Both the position numbers and the translations under genes were made by a program. Below the pieces are notes generated by a model. It had not been told where the DNA came from, did no database searches, and saw only the letters and a program-made list of their open reading frames with translations. This document shows, piece by piece, positions 17,877 through 26,107 of a DNA stretch of 64,000 bases (its first letter is position 1; each line of letters starts with the position of its first letter). The DNA is from Bacteroidota bacterium (GTDB taxonomy: Bacteria > Bacteroidota > Bacteroidia > Bacteroidales > Dysgonomonadaceae), in contig JAEZGN010000004.1 in NCBI GenBank assembly GCA_023437305.1, positions 62,001-126,000 on the forward strand, in the 5' to 3' direction.

Positions 17877-17926
17877 TGGTTTAGCATTTTTTCATGTGGT
17901 TGCAATCAATACAAATCTATCCACTT
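17877..17926 (-). promoter_or_regulatory. SAM-II-type riboswitch in the metK leader
   Basis: On the minus strand the leader has a stem GTGG (17924-17921)/CCAC (17899-17896) enclosing GATTTGTATTGATTGCAA and followed by ATGAAAAAATGCTAAA. This order, stem with GATTT and TTGCAA in the loop and then TGA-A-rich-TG-GCTAAA, is that of the SAM-II (metA motif) pseudoknot. It sits at the very 5' end of the mRNA and before metK, the expected target. No terminator follows, so control would be at translation. I recognise it by pattern; a covariance search was not possible. Confidence 0.75.
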
Positions 17927-17935
17927 AATTGAGTG

Positions 17936-17943
17936 CAAAGATA
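17936..17943 (-). promoter_or_regulatory. -7 element of the metK promoter
   Basis: TATCTTTG on the minus strand matches TAnnTTTG exactly. Transcription would start near 17929, so the riboswitch begins within a few nucleotides of the 5' end. No clear -33 TTTG is seen. Confidence 0.6.
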
Positions 17944-17978
17944 CATCTTTTTCTCAATTTAAAATTATTCTATATAAA

Positions 17979-18015
17979 AAAACAGCCTGTATCAAAAATC
18001 GACACAGGCTGTTTT
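17979..18015 (-). terminator. Intrinsic terminator after the TPR gene
   Basis: A perfect 12-bp stem (AAAACAGCCTGT at 17979-17990, ACAGGCTGTTTT at 18004-18015) with a 13-nt loop lies 20 nt past the TPR gene stop, flanked by T-rich sequence on the minus strand. Confidence 0.8.
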
Positions 18016-18035
18016 CATATTTTATATCTATTTAT

Positions 18036-19688
18036 TTACTTGCCATTAGCAAACTCAAATAAAGCTTTACCATTTGCATTTTCAGGATCTAATTCAAGAA
18101 CCTTTTCTGCATATAATTTCACATTTGCCTTATCGTCAGCTTTCTTGCTTTTCTCGAATTGTAAATAATAATAGTAGCTCAAATAGCTATATGCTTCTAT
18201 CAATATTTTGTTATTCGGTTCCGGATCAGCCAATAGTACCTTAATTGTTTCTTCATAGAATGGTTTTGCCAATCCTTGCTCCGAATCCGGGTCCATCTGA
18301 TAGTTTGTACGTGCTCTCTGATAGAATCCTAAATAGCTATCAGGCTTACGCTCTGCAACCACACCAAAAGCCGCATCAGCTTGTTTGTATAGTGCAATAG
18401 ATTGTTCTTTAACCTGCTCCGGAGTTAATGATTTATCAGACTCAACTTTAGATGCAGCAGAAAGATAGTAGCTACCTAATTGATAATAATCTGTTGCTTC
18501 TGCTTTTTCACCAAGCATTTGGATATATTCTTTGTAATAATTAGCTGCTTCAACGTACATCTGATCTTTAGCTGAAGCTGTAGCAATGTCTTTAAACAAG
18601 CTTACTTTGCTAGGATCTAGTTTTATTGCTTTCTGATATTGTTCTATAGCCTTAGTTTTATTACCGGTTTCGGATAATATGTTTCCATAAGCCATATAGT
18701 CTGATACAAGATATTTAGCTGTATCAACTTCTGATCTAGGAATACTGAAGAATTTATCTCCGGCAGCTAAACCGTCCTGATAGTTTTTTGTTTCATTTTC
18801 AACATACATCAACAAACGGTTCAACACGAAACTGTTTGGCTCACGTTTCAAACCTTCTTTAATCAGGTTCTTTGCATCCGAATATCCTTGTTTAAAATAT
18901 TCTGAAGCAGCATAACGAGTAATATCATCTATCGTGTAATCACCACCCTTGAAGAATTCTTTGTATGCAGCAATTGCTTCAGGATAAAAACCGTCTCTGT
19001 AATACAAGTCTGCAAGATCTTTGTAAGCAATCTTATATTCAGGTCTTATTTCTATTGCTTTTTTTAGCAAATCAGCTGCTGTATTACGATTAATATATTC
19101 ATATACCTGTGCACCTTTCATATAAGCCAATACACAGTTAGGGTCAAAGTTGATAGCCTGATCGTATTGACCGGCTGCACCTCCGGGATTGTTTTCTTTG
19201 GCTAACATATCTCCTTCGAGAATATATGAATATGGAGATTTCTTATCAGCCTTCTTAGCTTCCGCAATCATCAAAGTGGCTTTATCCTTCATGCCATTAT
19301 CGAAATATGCTTTTGCTATAGCCAAAAGAACAGTTACATTCTTTTTGTTCTTTTTTTGAACTTCTTTTAATTGATCTTCTGCAACCTTTTGGTTTGATTT
19401 CAATTGCAATTTAGCTAATCCTACAGCACCAAGACCTAGTTCAGGACTTGCAGCTGCACTTTGTTCAAACTGAGACTTAGCTTCAGCCAAGTTGTTTTCC
19501 AGAATTGCAATTTCTCCCAGATAATAATGAGATTCTTCAGGATTCTGCGCTACGTTTTTCGTAAAATATTCTTTCGCTAGTTTGGTTTCACCAAGGCTCA
19601 GATAATCTGCTCCCGGGCTATTTTGCGCAAATGCCGACAAGCTTATCGCTAAGCTCAAAAATGCGCTCACTAAATACTTCATTTTCAT
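18036..19688 (-). CDS. Periplasmic tetratricopeptide repeat protein
   Basis: The 550-residue protein has a signal peptide (about 1-21) and TPR helices over most of its length, for example YILEGDMLAKENNPGGAAGQ and AIEQYQKAIKLDPSKVSLFK. TPR arrays bind proteins, and export places it in the periplasm. It is the last gene of the ExbB-ExbD-ExbD-TonB-PstS-like block, 55 nt after the binding protein, so it may scaffold that envelope system. No enzymatic domain is visible. Confidence 0.88.
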   Translation of the reverse strand: MKMKYLVSAFLSLAISLSAFAQNSPGADYLSLGETKLAKEYFTKNVAQNPEESHYYLGEIAILENNLAEAKSQFEQSAAASPELGLGAVGLAKLQLKSNQKVAEDQLKEVQKKNKKNVTVLLAIAKAYFDNGMKDKATLMIAEAKKADKKSPYSYILEGDMLAKENNPGGAAGQYDQAINFDPNCVLAYMKGAQVYEYINRNTAADLLKKAIEIRPEYKIAYKDLADLYYRDGFYPEAIAAYKEFFKGGDYTIDDITRYAASEYFKQGYSDAKNLIKEGLKREPNSFVLNRLLMYVENETKNYQDGLAAGDKFFSIPRSEVDTAKYLVSDYMAYGNILSETGNKTKAIEQYQKAIKLDPSKVSLFKDIATASAKDQMYVEAANYYKEYIQMLGEKAEATDYYQLGSYYLSAASKVESDKSLTPEQVKEQSIALYKQADAAFGVVAERKPDSYLGFYQRARTNYQMDPDSEQGLAKPFYEETIKVLLADPEPNNKILIEAYSYLSYYYYLQFEKSKKADDKANVKLYAEKVLELDPENANGKALFEFANGK

Positions 19689-19743
19689 CTTCTATACTAT
19701 TTTTATTAATATTTATTTATATGTGACAGATATTAGGCCTATC

Positions 19744-20733
19744 CTAAAATGTTGGGTTTGCTCTTACCAGTCTGGTAGGTACATTTGCAGGATAAAGCCC
19801 GGCCTTGAGTATAATACGTTGTCCTTTCTCTCCTGCTGCAAAGGTAACAAAACCTGAAGGTAATCCACCTTTAACATCTGAGATTATAATAAAAATATCT
19901 CTCGTCAGCGGGTATTTCTTTAAGACTAAATATGCGGCAAATGGTTTAAAACTGTTTTGCTCAGTGGCTTTGTCCTCTGAGCTTACCGACATAACATTTA
20001 TACTATTAATAAAACTTAAATTTTTAGGATCGGATGGATTACTGATCCAATTGACACCGATAATACCGATTGCATTAGGAACAGCCGCAACATAATCTAT
20101 TACTTGCTGATTGGGTGTACGTTCTTGCAGATTGACATTTTTAACGCTGTCTGCCGACCTCGCTTTCACATTCTGACTGAGAGGTTCGCCTCCACAGATC
20201 GAATCTTTTATAAATCTGACAGTACTGGAATTAGGACTATCGAATACGACCGATATTTCACCCAGTTTAGATTTCGGATTTATCTCCTTCCAATCCTTAA
20301 TCTTACCTGTCATTATTTTTTTTATATCAGACACTGTAATTAATGTGTCCATATTTTCTTTGTTTACAATAAGGGCAATACCATCAATGGCAAGCCGCTG
20401 TGTACGTGGCGCTTGTTTGCGTTCTTTTATAATTTGTGTTTCGTTGGCAGTAAGTTGTCGTGTGGCAATAATCACACGCAAGCTATCTTTCATAAATAAA
20501 TTAAATGCTTCATTTTCACTGGTAAATATAGGAATAACCAGTGCTTCGTGATTTAAAGCTCCAAAAACATCAACCTGCTCTTGTATCACAGGAGCAAAAC
20601 ATTCGTCAACAGCTATCTCAGCTATACCACTAGTAGGTGTATCTGTTCGTGTTATCTTTCTCTGATCACTACATGAGAAGAAAGAGATAAAAATAAAAAC
20701 ACAGATAATAAGACTAAGATTTTTCATAACCAA
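19744..20733 (-). CDS. PstS-like substrate-binding lipoprotein
   Basis: The 329-residue protein has a lipoprotein signal (lipobox around SFFSC-S, near residue 21) and a periplasmic binding-protein fold of the PstS-like type: GIAEIAVDECFAPVIQEQVD, GIALIVNKENMDTLITVSDI and PNAIGIIGVNWIS. PstS proteins bind phosphate, but no PstCAB transporter is nearby and the gene sits in a TonB/ExbBD cluster, so the ligand is open. A second ATG two codons in is an equally good start. Confidence 0.82.
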   Translation of the reverse strand: MVMKNLSLIICVFIFISFFSCSDQRKITRTDTPTSGIAEIAVDECFAPVIQEQVDVFGALNHEALVIPIFTSENEAFNLFMKDSLRVIIATRQLTANETQIIKERKQAPRTQRLAIDGIALIVNKENMDTLITVSDIKKIMTGKIKDWKEINPKSKLGEISVVFDSPNSSTVRFIKDSICGGEPLSQNVKARSADSVKNVNLQERTPNQQVIDYVAAVPNAIGIIGVNWISNPSDPKNLSFINSINVMSVSSEDKATEQNSFKPFAAYLVLKKYPLTRDIFIIISDVKGGLPSGFVTFAAGEKGQRIILKAGLYPANVPTRLVRANPTF

Positions 20734-20749
20734 AAAACAGATAATTCAT

Positions 20750-20986
20750 TTAAAATTGTTTCCATGCACGGTATCCTCTGAATATGCCATATAAAAATAA
20801 TAGCACACCCATAGCCACACGAAGCAAGATATGTATATTCGCAAAAATAGGGGTAAATACCATCAAAACCGACACACATAAATAAAACAATACCATAAAA
20901 ATACCAAATATTGTTTTTCCTGATATTTTTTTTCCTTCTTTCATACCTTTTTTTATTGGAAAAAGAAGAGAAGATGTGTCTTTCAT
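20750..20986 (-). CDS. Small two-helix membrane protein
   Basis: The 78-residue protein has a basic N-terminus and two hydrophobic segments (about 25-45, IFGIFMVLFYLCVSVLMVF, and about 50-68, LLRVAMGVLLFLYGIFRGYR). It lies between tonB (69 nt away) and the PstS-like gene (16 nt away) on the same strand. An overlapping frame on the same strand (to 20993) lacks such regular features. Function unknown; it may be a small accessory of the ExbBD-TonB complex. Confidence 0.7.
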   Translation of the reverse strand: MKDTSSLLFPIKKGMKEGKKISGKTIFGIFMVLFYLCVSVLMVFTPIFANIHILLRVAMGVLLFLYGIFRGYRAWKQF

Positions 20987-21055
20987 ACTCCAACTTCTCT
21001 TCTTTACTAAGTCTTATTTACAATTTTTTATAAAAATCTCAATAGATATTCGCTT

Positions 21056-21892
21056 TTACTGTTTCAATCGGAATACGATAGGGAGAGTAAAGTACACAGG
21101 TACATTCAATCCATTTTGTTTTCCCGGTATCCATTTCGGCATCGATTTAACCACACGTACAGCTTCTTTGTCGCACGAAGGGTCGATACCACGAATTACA
21201 TTCACATCTTCAATTGCTCCTGTTTTAGAAACAACGAAACGCACTGTTACACGTCCTTGAATACCTGATTCTTGAGCCACTACCGGATATTTGAGGTTCG
21301 ATGCAATGTATCGTTGCATTTCAGCCTCTCCACCAGGGAAAGTAGGCATCTGTTCTACAGTAACGAAAGGTTTTTCTACAGCAGGTTTTTCTTCTACTAT
21401 CACCTTGTGTTCTCTCAACTCGGCAATATCGACACCTGTCTTATCATTTGTACCTTTCACGTCAGCCACAGAAATCTGGATTTTAGTTTCCTGAATTTCG
21501 TCCTGTGACTTCATTTGTTGATCGTCACGCACCTCGTCATCTTTTGCAATTTTAGGAGGCACAAACTTCACTGTTGTTTTCAACGGTGGAGGCGGAGGAG
21601 CAGTTTCTTGTTTAATCTTATTCTCTTCCGGAATTTCTTGTTCTACCGGAATATTAGATAACTCGAAAGTATCTTCCATTGGTCCTGTATTGCCTTGTGT
21701 TAGGTTCTTTACCACTGATACCAGACTCGGTAAAGCCGACACAAATATTGCAAGCGCAAGGATTACTAAAAACGCAACGATATGTCTCTTCGATGATGAT
21801 TGACGTAGCCTGTAAGCTCCATAGTTTTTATTCTTACCTTCAAAAACTACATCACACCATTCGGAGGAATTCAATTTTATATCTTTTCCCAT
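21056..21892 (-). CDS. tonB: Energy transducer TonB
   Basis: The 278-residue protein has one N-terminal membrane anchor (about 33-53), a proline-rich periplasmic spacer (PPPPPLKTTVKFVPPK) and a C-terminal TonB domain with PTFPGGEAEMQRYIASNLKY and VVKSMPKWIPGKQNG. It carries the energy of the proton gradient to outer-membrane receptors. It is the fourth gene of the exbB-exbD-exbD-tonB unit and follows the second exbD by 24 nt. Confidence 0.94.
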   Translation of the reverse strand: MGKDIKLNSSEWCDVVFEGKNKNYGAYRLRQSSSKRHIVAFLVILALAIFVSALPSLVSVVKNLTQGNTGPMEDTFELSNIPVEQEIPEENKIKQETAPPPPPLKTTVKFVPPKIAKDDEVRDDQQMKSQDEIQETKIQISVADVKGTNDKTGVDIAELREHKVIVEEKPAVEKPFVTVEQMPTFPGGEAEMQRYIASNLKYPVVAQESGIQGRVTVRFVVSKTGAIEDVNVIRGIDPSCDKEAVRVVKSMPKWIPGKQNGLNVPVYFTLPIVFRLKQ

Positions 21893-21916
21893 AATTTTAC
21901 TCCTTTCTTAATGTGA

Positions 21917-22579
21917 TTAATTTTTTGGTGGTGCAGCACTAGCGCCATAAGCTCCTTTACTTTTCAGGTTCTCAAGCAAGAATTGGTCACCCTCAGTCAT
22001 ATCCACAATTGCATATTTTGCAATACTGCAAATTTGCATTTCATCAAGAGCATCAACAAGATTTTTATAACTAGCTTCGGATGTAGGTTTAATAACCACT
22101 ACTTGTCCATCCTTATCATCCTTTATTTCTTTTGATCTTGTCTTAAATTCTTCCTCTGACATTTTATTCTTCTTCTCAAATTTTTCCTGTCTCAATTCCC
22201 TCATTTTTGCTACAATAGGGGCATTGCGTTCCAGTAATATTTTACGAAGTCCTTCAGGGGAATAATCAGTTTCTTTCAAGGTAGTATAATCACTATAATT
22301 AGGTATACCTGTATAGTAATATACTTTATTGTCTTCTCCTAGAATCAAAGTAATAGCTTTAGACTCCTTGACCTTCACTTCATCCTCTTCTGTCAGTTTC
22401 TGATCTGTAGGCATCGCAATATCCATGATTTGCGGTTTACTCAATGTTGTACAGAACATGAAGAATGTAATCAAGAGCATGTTCATATCCACCATCGGAG
22501 TAAAGTCTACTCTCAGGGTCTGTTTCTTGGGTTTACCTTTTTTCTCTTCTCCACCACCGGACTGTTGTACTTCTGCCAT
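21917..22579 (-). CDS. exbD: Biopolymer transport protein ExbD, long form
   Basis: The 220-residue protein has the ExbD N-terminus with one membrane helix and its conserved aspartate (LRVDFTPMVDMNMLLITFFM, about 24-43). A charged, lysine- and glutamate-rich insertion (about 110-160, MRELRQEKFEKKNKMSEEEF) makes it longer than the usual 130-160 residues. It would form the proton channel with ExbB. It lies between the other exbD (33 nt upstream) and tonB. Confidence 0.9.
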   Translation of the reverse strand: MAEVQQSGGGEEKKGKPKKQTLRVDFTPMVDMNMLLITFFMFCTTLSKPQIMDIAMPTDQKLTEEDEVKVKESKAITLILGEDNKVYYYTGIPNYSDYTTLKETDYSPEGLRKILLERNAPIVAKMRELRQEKFEKKNKMSEEEFKTRSKEIKDDKDGQVVVIKPTSEASYKNLVDALDEMQICSIAKYAIVDMTEGDQFLLENLKSKGAYGASAAPPKN

Positions 22580-22612
22580 AATTTTTTCTTTTTTTAATGT
22601 TTAAATCATGTT

Positions 22613-23224
22613 TTATACGCCTTCCGGCATTCCCCTTAGAGATGTTATGAGGCTATAACGGTTTTCTTTCATCTTCACAAGACTTTTCAATACCTTATCC
22701 ACCAATGGATAAGCTGTTGACTGGTCTGCTTTGATAGCAATACCCATCTCATCGCCTCCAATTTCGCGTGCATGCTGTACCCAACGTGAAAACTGATCGT
22801 TAACACTGTCGGATGGCACACCCCATTTCTTTATCTCACTATCTTGAGCGCTCAATGGCATATCAAGGAAAGCAGCCATTCTGTTCATAGGCACACCAAT
22901 GTGTGTTTGTTCTATGAAAGATCTAATCTGCTTATCGGTGAATGTAATACCATAATCTTGCCCCATCTTTTCCAATATTGCCTTTTTATTTTCTGGTCTG
23001 TCTATATTCAAGAATACTTTTCCTTGCGGATCTATCAATATATTCAACACATTATATTCAGGCACCTTTACTTCCGATACTGACTGTGGAGTCATTACTT
23101 GTACCGGTTCTTTTGGTAAGAAGGTAGCAGTAAGCATAAAGAATGTGAGCAAGAGTACAGTAACGTCACTCATCGCGGTCATGTCGATGAATGTGCTCTG
23201 TTTTTTTACTTTTGTCTTTCCCAT
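22613..23224 (-). CDS. exbD: Biopolymer transport protein ExbD, second form
   Basis: The 203-residue ExbD homologue begins with KKQSTFIDMTAMSDVTVLLL, one membrane helix containing the conserved aspartate, and ends with a periplasmic domain (GIAIKADQSTAYPLVDKVLK). Two different ExbD proteins after one ExbB is the usual Bacteroidetes arrangement. It starts 70 nt after the exbB stop. Confidence 0.92.
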   Translation of the reverse strand: MGKTKVKKQSTFIDMTAMSDVTVLLLTFFMLTATFLPKEPVQVMTPQSVSEVKVPEYNVLNILIDPQGKVFLNIDRPENKKAILEKMGQDYGITFTDKQIRSFIEQTHIGVPMNRMAAFLDMPLSAQDSEIKKWGVPSDSVNDQFSRWVQHAREIGGDEMGIAIKADQSTAYPLVDKVLKSLVKMKENRYSLITSLRGMPEGV

Positions 23225-23294
23225 TTTCTTACTTTTACTTATTAGAGTGGAATTTTATATGAATTCCACAAATTGTTCTGAAAAAAATTGTTAA

Positions 23295-24116
23295 TTATTT
23301 AGATAGACCTCCGTGAAGAGTTGTATAAGTTTGGCCGATAGCAAAACCTACTTCATCAACAGCGTTAGTTATATCTTCAACTTTTCCAGAGAAATAAGAA
23401 TAAGAAATGATAGATGCAGCACCAGTACCGATACCCATAGCTGTATTGTAAAGTGCTTCAGAGATACCAACTGCAAGAGCTGTAGAGTCTGGAGCTCCTT
23501 CTTGACCCATCGCACCAAACGAACGGATCATACCAAGTACTGTTCCGAATAGTCCCATCAAAGTACCTAGAGTAGAAATAGTAGCGATAACTGATAAGTT
23601 TTGTTGTAGATATGGAAGTTCTAGAGTTGTAGCTTCTTCCAATTCTTTTTGAATCATTGCAGCTTTTTCGTCATTGTTTTTGTCTGCAATTTTCTCAACA
23701 TCTGCATATCTGATTAATCCTGCTTTTAATATATTAGCCACAGATCCTTTTTGTTCGTCACACAGTTTTGTTGCACCTGCGATGTCACCAGCTTCTAATT
23801 TAGCTTTAGCGTTCATCACAAATTTAGCTGTGCTTCCTTTTCCACTAGCTCTGTTCAATGCAAAGAATCTCTCTACAGAAAGAGTAAGTGTAGTTAGTAA
23901 CAGCGTGATAACGATAGGAATTACCCATCCTCCTTGGTATAATGCACCTAGTGAATTGCCTGGTAGCGGATGACCTTTTTCGTCAAAGTTTGCTTTATCC
24001 CCAGCAACTAGGTAGAAGAATAGGTGAGCTACAATCGCACATCCAATAACGACTATCATAGCTGAAACGCCTTTAGATCTTGGTTTTTGTTTTGGTTGTT
24101 GTTTTTTAGTTTCCAT
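23295..24116 (-). CDS. exbB: MotA/TolQ/ExbB proton channel protein
   Basis: The 273-residue protein has three membrane segments (about 20-40, 62-84 and 180-215) and the conserved ExbB/TolQ segment LSVIATISTLGTLMGLFGTV followed by GISEALYNTAMGIGTGAASI. It forms the inner-membrane motor that energises TonB. It is the first gene of the block; a TATATTTG -7 box lies at 24241-24234 on the minus strand, with a leader of about 110 nt. Confidence 0.93.
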   Translation of the reverse strand: METKKQQPKQKPRSKGVSAMIVVIGCAIVAHLFFYLVAGDKANFDEKGHPLPGNSLGALYQGGWVIPIVITLLLTTLTLSVERFFALNRASGKGSTAKFVMNAKAKLEAGDIAGATKLCDEQKGSVANILKAGLIRYADVEKIADKNNDEKAAMIQKELEEATTLELPYLQQNLSVIATISTLGTLMGLFGTVLGMIRSFGAMGQEGAPDSTALAVGISEALYNTAMGIGTGAASIISYSYFSGKVEDITNAVDEVGFAIGQTYTTLHGGLSK

Positions 24117-24526
24117 AATGATAATAAATAATTTAAGTTTAGTGAATCAATTTTTAAATTTATATCTTTTAATTTTCAATAGTCTCCTCATTTTTAAACA
24201 ATAAAATTACACAGTGTCAATTATTGTAGGATGCAAATATACTATTATTTTGATTTTTTAAGTATTTTGCACCTAATATTGCACTTTTGTTCACACTTCT
24301 AATCAAATGTAACGGTGAAATCAGTTTTTTATTTTCCAATAAAAGCAACTTTTGTAATAGAGAATGTTCAAGCAAATTCAAAGGTCTATATATCTGTAAT
24401 TGTGGAAATTCTTTTTAATTCAAGTGTCCCACAAGGTATTAAATGATCACTCTAGTTTCAGCTAACAAAAATAGAATTAAAAATCAATTCACACAATAAA
24501 AAAAATATAAAAAAACCCTTATTAAC
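24117..24526. other. 410-nt AT-rich gap with the exbB promoter
   Basis: The stretch holds the exbB leader and a TATATTTG -7 box on the minus strand (24241-24234). The remaining sequence up to the aspartate kinase stop is AT-rich, with no credible reading frame or stable hairpin that I can see. Confidence 0.5.
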
Positions 24527-25912
24527 CTATTTCTCTATACACAGTTCATCATTCAGTGCAATTACCGCGTCTTTATAAAATTCTCTTTTTATTACAAACT
24601 GCATATTCACCTGTCGCAGAGATTGAGCAAAACTCTCAACATTGATACCTTTTTGGAACAAAGCTTTCGACGCTCTATACAAGAACCCCGGCAACGCGAT
24701 ATTAGTACCCATAACACAGACTAAGGCTACACGCTCTACAATAACCTGATAGAATGTCGCCTCTAAGTCTGTTATCATTTCGCGTGACTTATAATTGTCC
24801 CATACTACCATTGTAATAGAGTTTGCATTTGTAGATTTGAGAATGTAACTCACGTTAAACTTGGCGAATATCTGCATTATTTTCAGGTCAAATCCAACCT
24901 CTCCAACCATCATTGGATCGTGAATTTCTACAGCTAATACCTTATCTGTACCTGAAACAATCTCTATCTTCGGTATTTCCGACACATATTCCTTTGTTAT
25001 CAGTGTACCCGGATGCTCCGGTTCAAAGGTGTTTTTGATACGAATATCGATATTTGCAAGCTCCAAGGGTTTAGATGCTTTTGGATGAATAGCCTCCATA
25101 CCAATATCAGCCAACTGATCAGCGACGATAAAATTGGTTCGTCCTACCGGAACCACCTTATCCACACCTACTATATTAGGATCGGCACTTGATAAGTGGT
25201 ATTCTTTATGAATAATAGCCTCACTGGCCTTTACTTCTACCGCAATCTTACTAAAAGTCACCTCAGTATACCCACGATCGAATGCACGCATAATACCTTC
25301 TGTACCTTTTGTATAGCCGGTAGCAACACATACATCCTTACTAAAATCGACCCCTTTGAATGCCCTATGAATACGCTCATCTATTGTGAGAGGCAGAGAG
25401 TCATTGAATCCGCAAAGATCGATAAATCGCGCAGAGATACCATTATTGTTCAAAATATTTACAGTATTCCATGCAGAATGCGCTTCTCCTATTGATGCCA
25501 ATATTTCGCGCGCAGCTAAACAGATATCTTCGGCATTTACGTATCCTGAAGCTAAAACTTTGCTCAAACTATGAAGCATTGTTTTAGCCTGTTTGAGGCG
25601 AAAAGTAATAAATTCTCTTGCTTCTAAAAGATTCAGACCGATTTCCTCAAAACCTTTATTTATAAGCAAAAGTCTTTGACACAGACTGTCTAATCCGATA
25701 CTATAATCTGCATTTTCGAGAAATTGAACATATACTCCGGGCTCTCCTGTTTTTTTATGTTCCAATAGCCAGTTAGTAACATTATTATACGCAGATACAA
25801 CAAATATCCGATTATACATTTCTTCCGGCTTTCTCTTTCCTACAATGACGTTCTCCAGCACATCTTTAAACTGCGACATGGAGGTTCCGCCAATTTTCTC
25901 AACTGTAAGCAT
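24527..25912 (-). CDS. Aspartate kinase
   Basis: The 461-residue protein starts with MLTVEKIGGTSMSQF, a variant of the aspartokinase KFGGTS motif, and carries the GYTKGTEGIMRAFDRGYTE segment (about 212-230), HPKASKPLELANIDIRIKNT and two C-terminal ACT-type domains (about 325-455). It would phosphorylate aspartate, the first step to lysine, threonine and methionine. The KIGGTSMS start resembles the ectoine-type aspartokinases rather than LysC or ThrA, but no ectoine genes are nearby. A TATTTTTG -7 box lies at 25953-25946. Confidence 0.85.
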   Translation of the reverse strand: MLTVEKIGGTSMSQFKDVLENVIVGKRKPEEMYNRIFVVSAYNNVTNWLLEHKKTGEPGVYVQFLENADYSIGLDSLCQRLLLINKGFEEIGLNLLEAREFITFRLKQAKTMLHSLSKVLASGYVNAEDICLAAREILASIGEAHSAWNTVNILNNNGISARFIDLCGFNDSLPLTIDERIHRAFKGVDFSKDVCVATGYTKGTEGIMRAFDRGYTEVTFSKIAVEVKASEAIIHKEYHLSSADPNIVGVDKVVPVGRTNFIVADQLADIGMEAIHPKASKPLELANIDIRIKNTFEPEHPGTLITKEYVSEIPKIEIVSGTDKVLAVEIHDPMMVGEVGFDLKIMQIFAKFNVSYILKSTNANSITMVVWDNYKSREMITDLEATFYQVIVERVALVCVMGTNIALPGFLYRASKALFQKGINVESFAQSLRQVNMQFVIKREFYKDAVIALNDELCIEK

Positions 25913-26107
25913 TTTAATCTTTAATATTTTGAAAAAAATTTAGCGCAAAAATAATAAAATAATCTTATTTTATAGGGGAATATAGAATAATGTCATTCTT
26001 TTGTAACATTAAATCGAATAAAAAACAGGAAATAAATAAAGATAGATTGATATTTCCGATATATTTGCATAGAATGTTAAAAATTAGCACTAAATAATAC
26101 ACTAATA

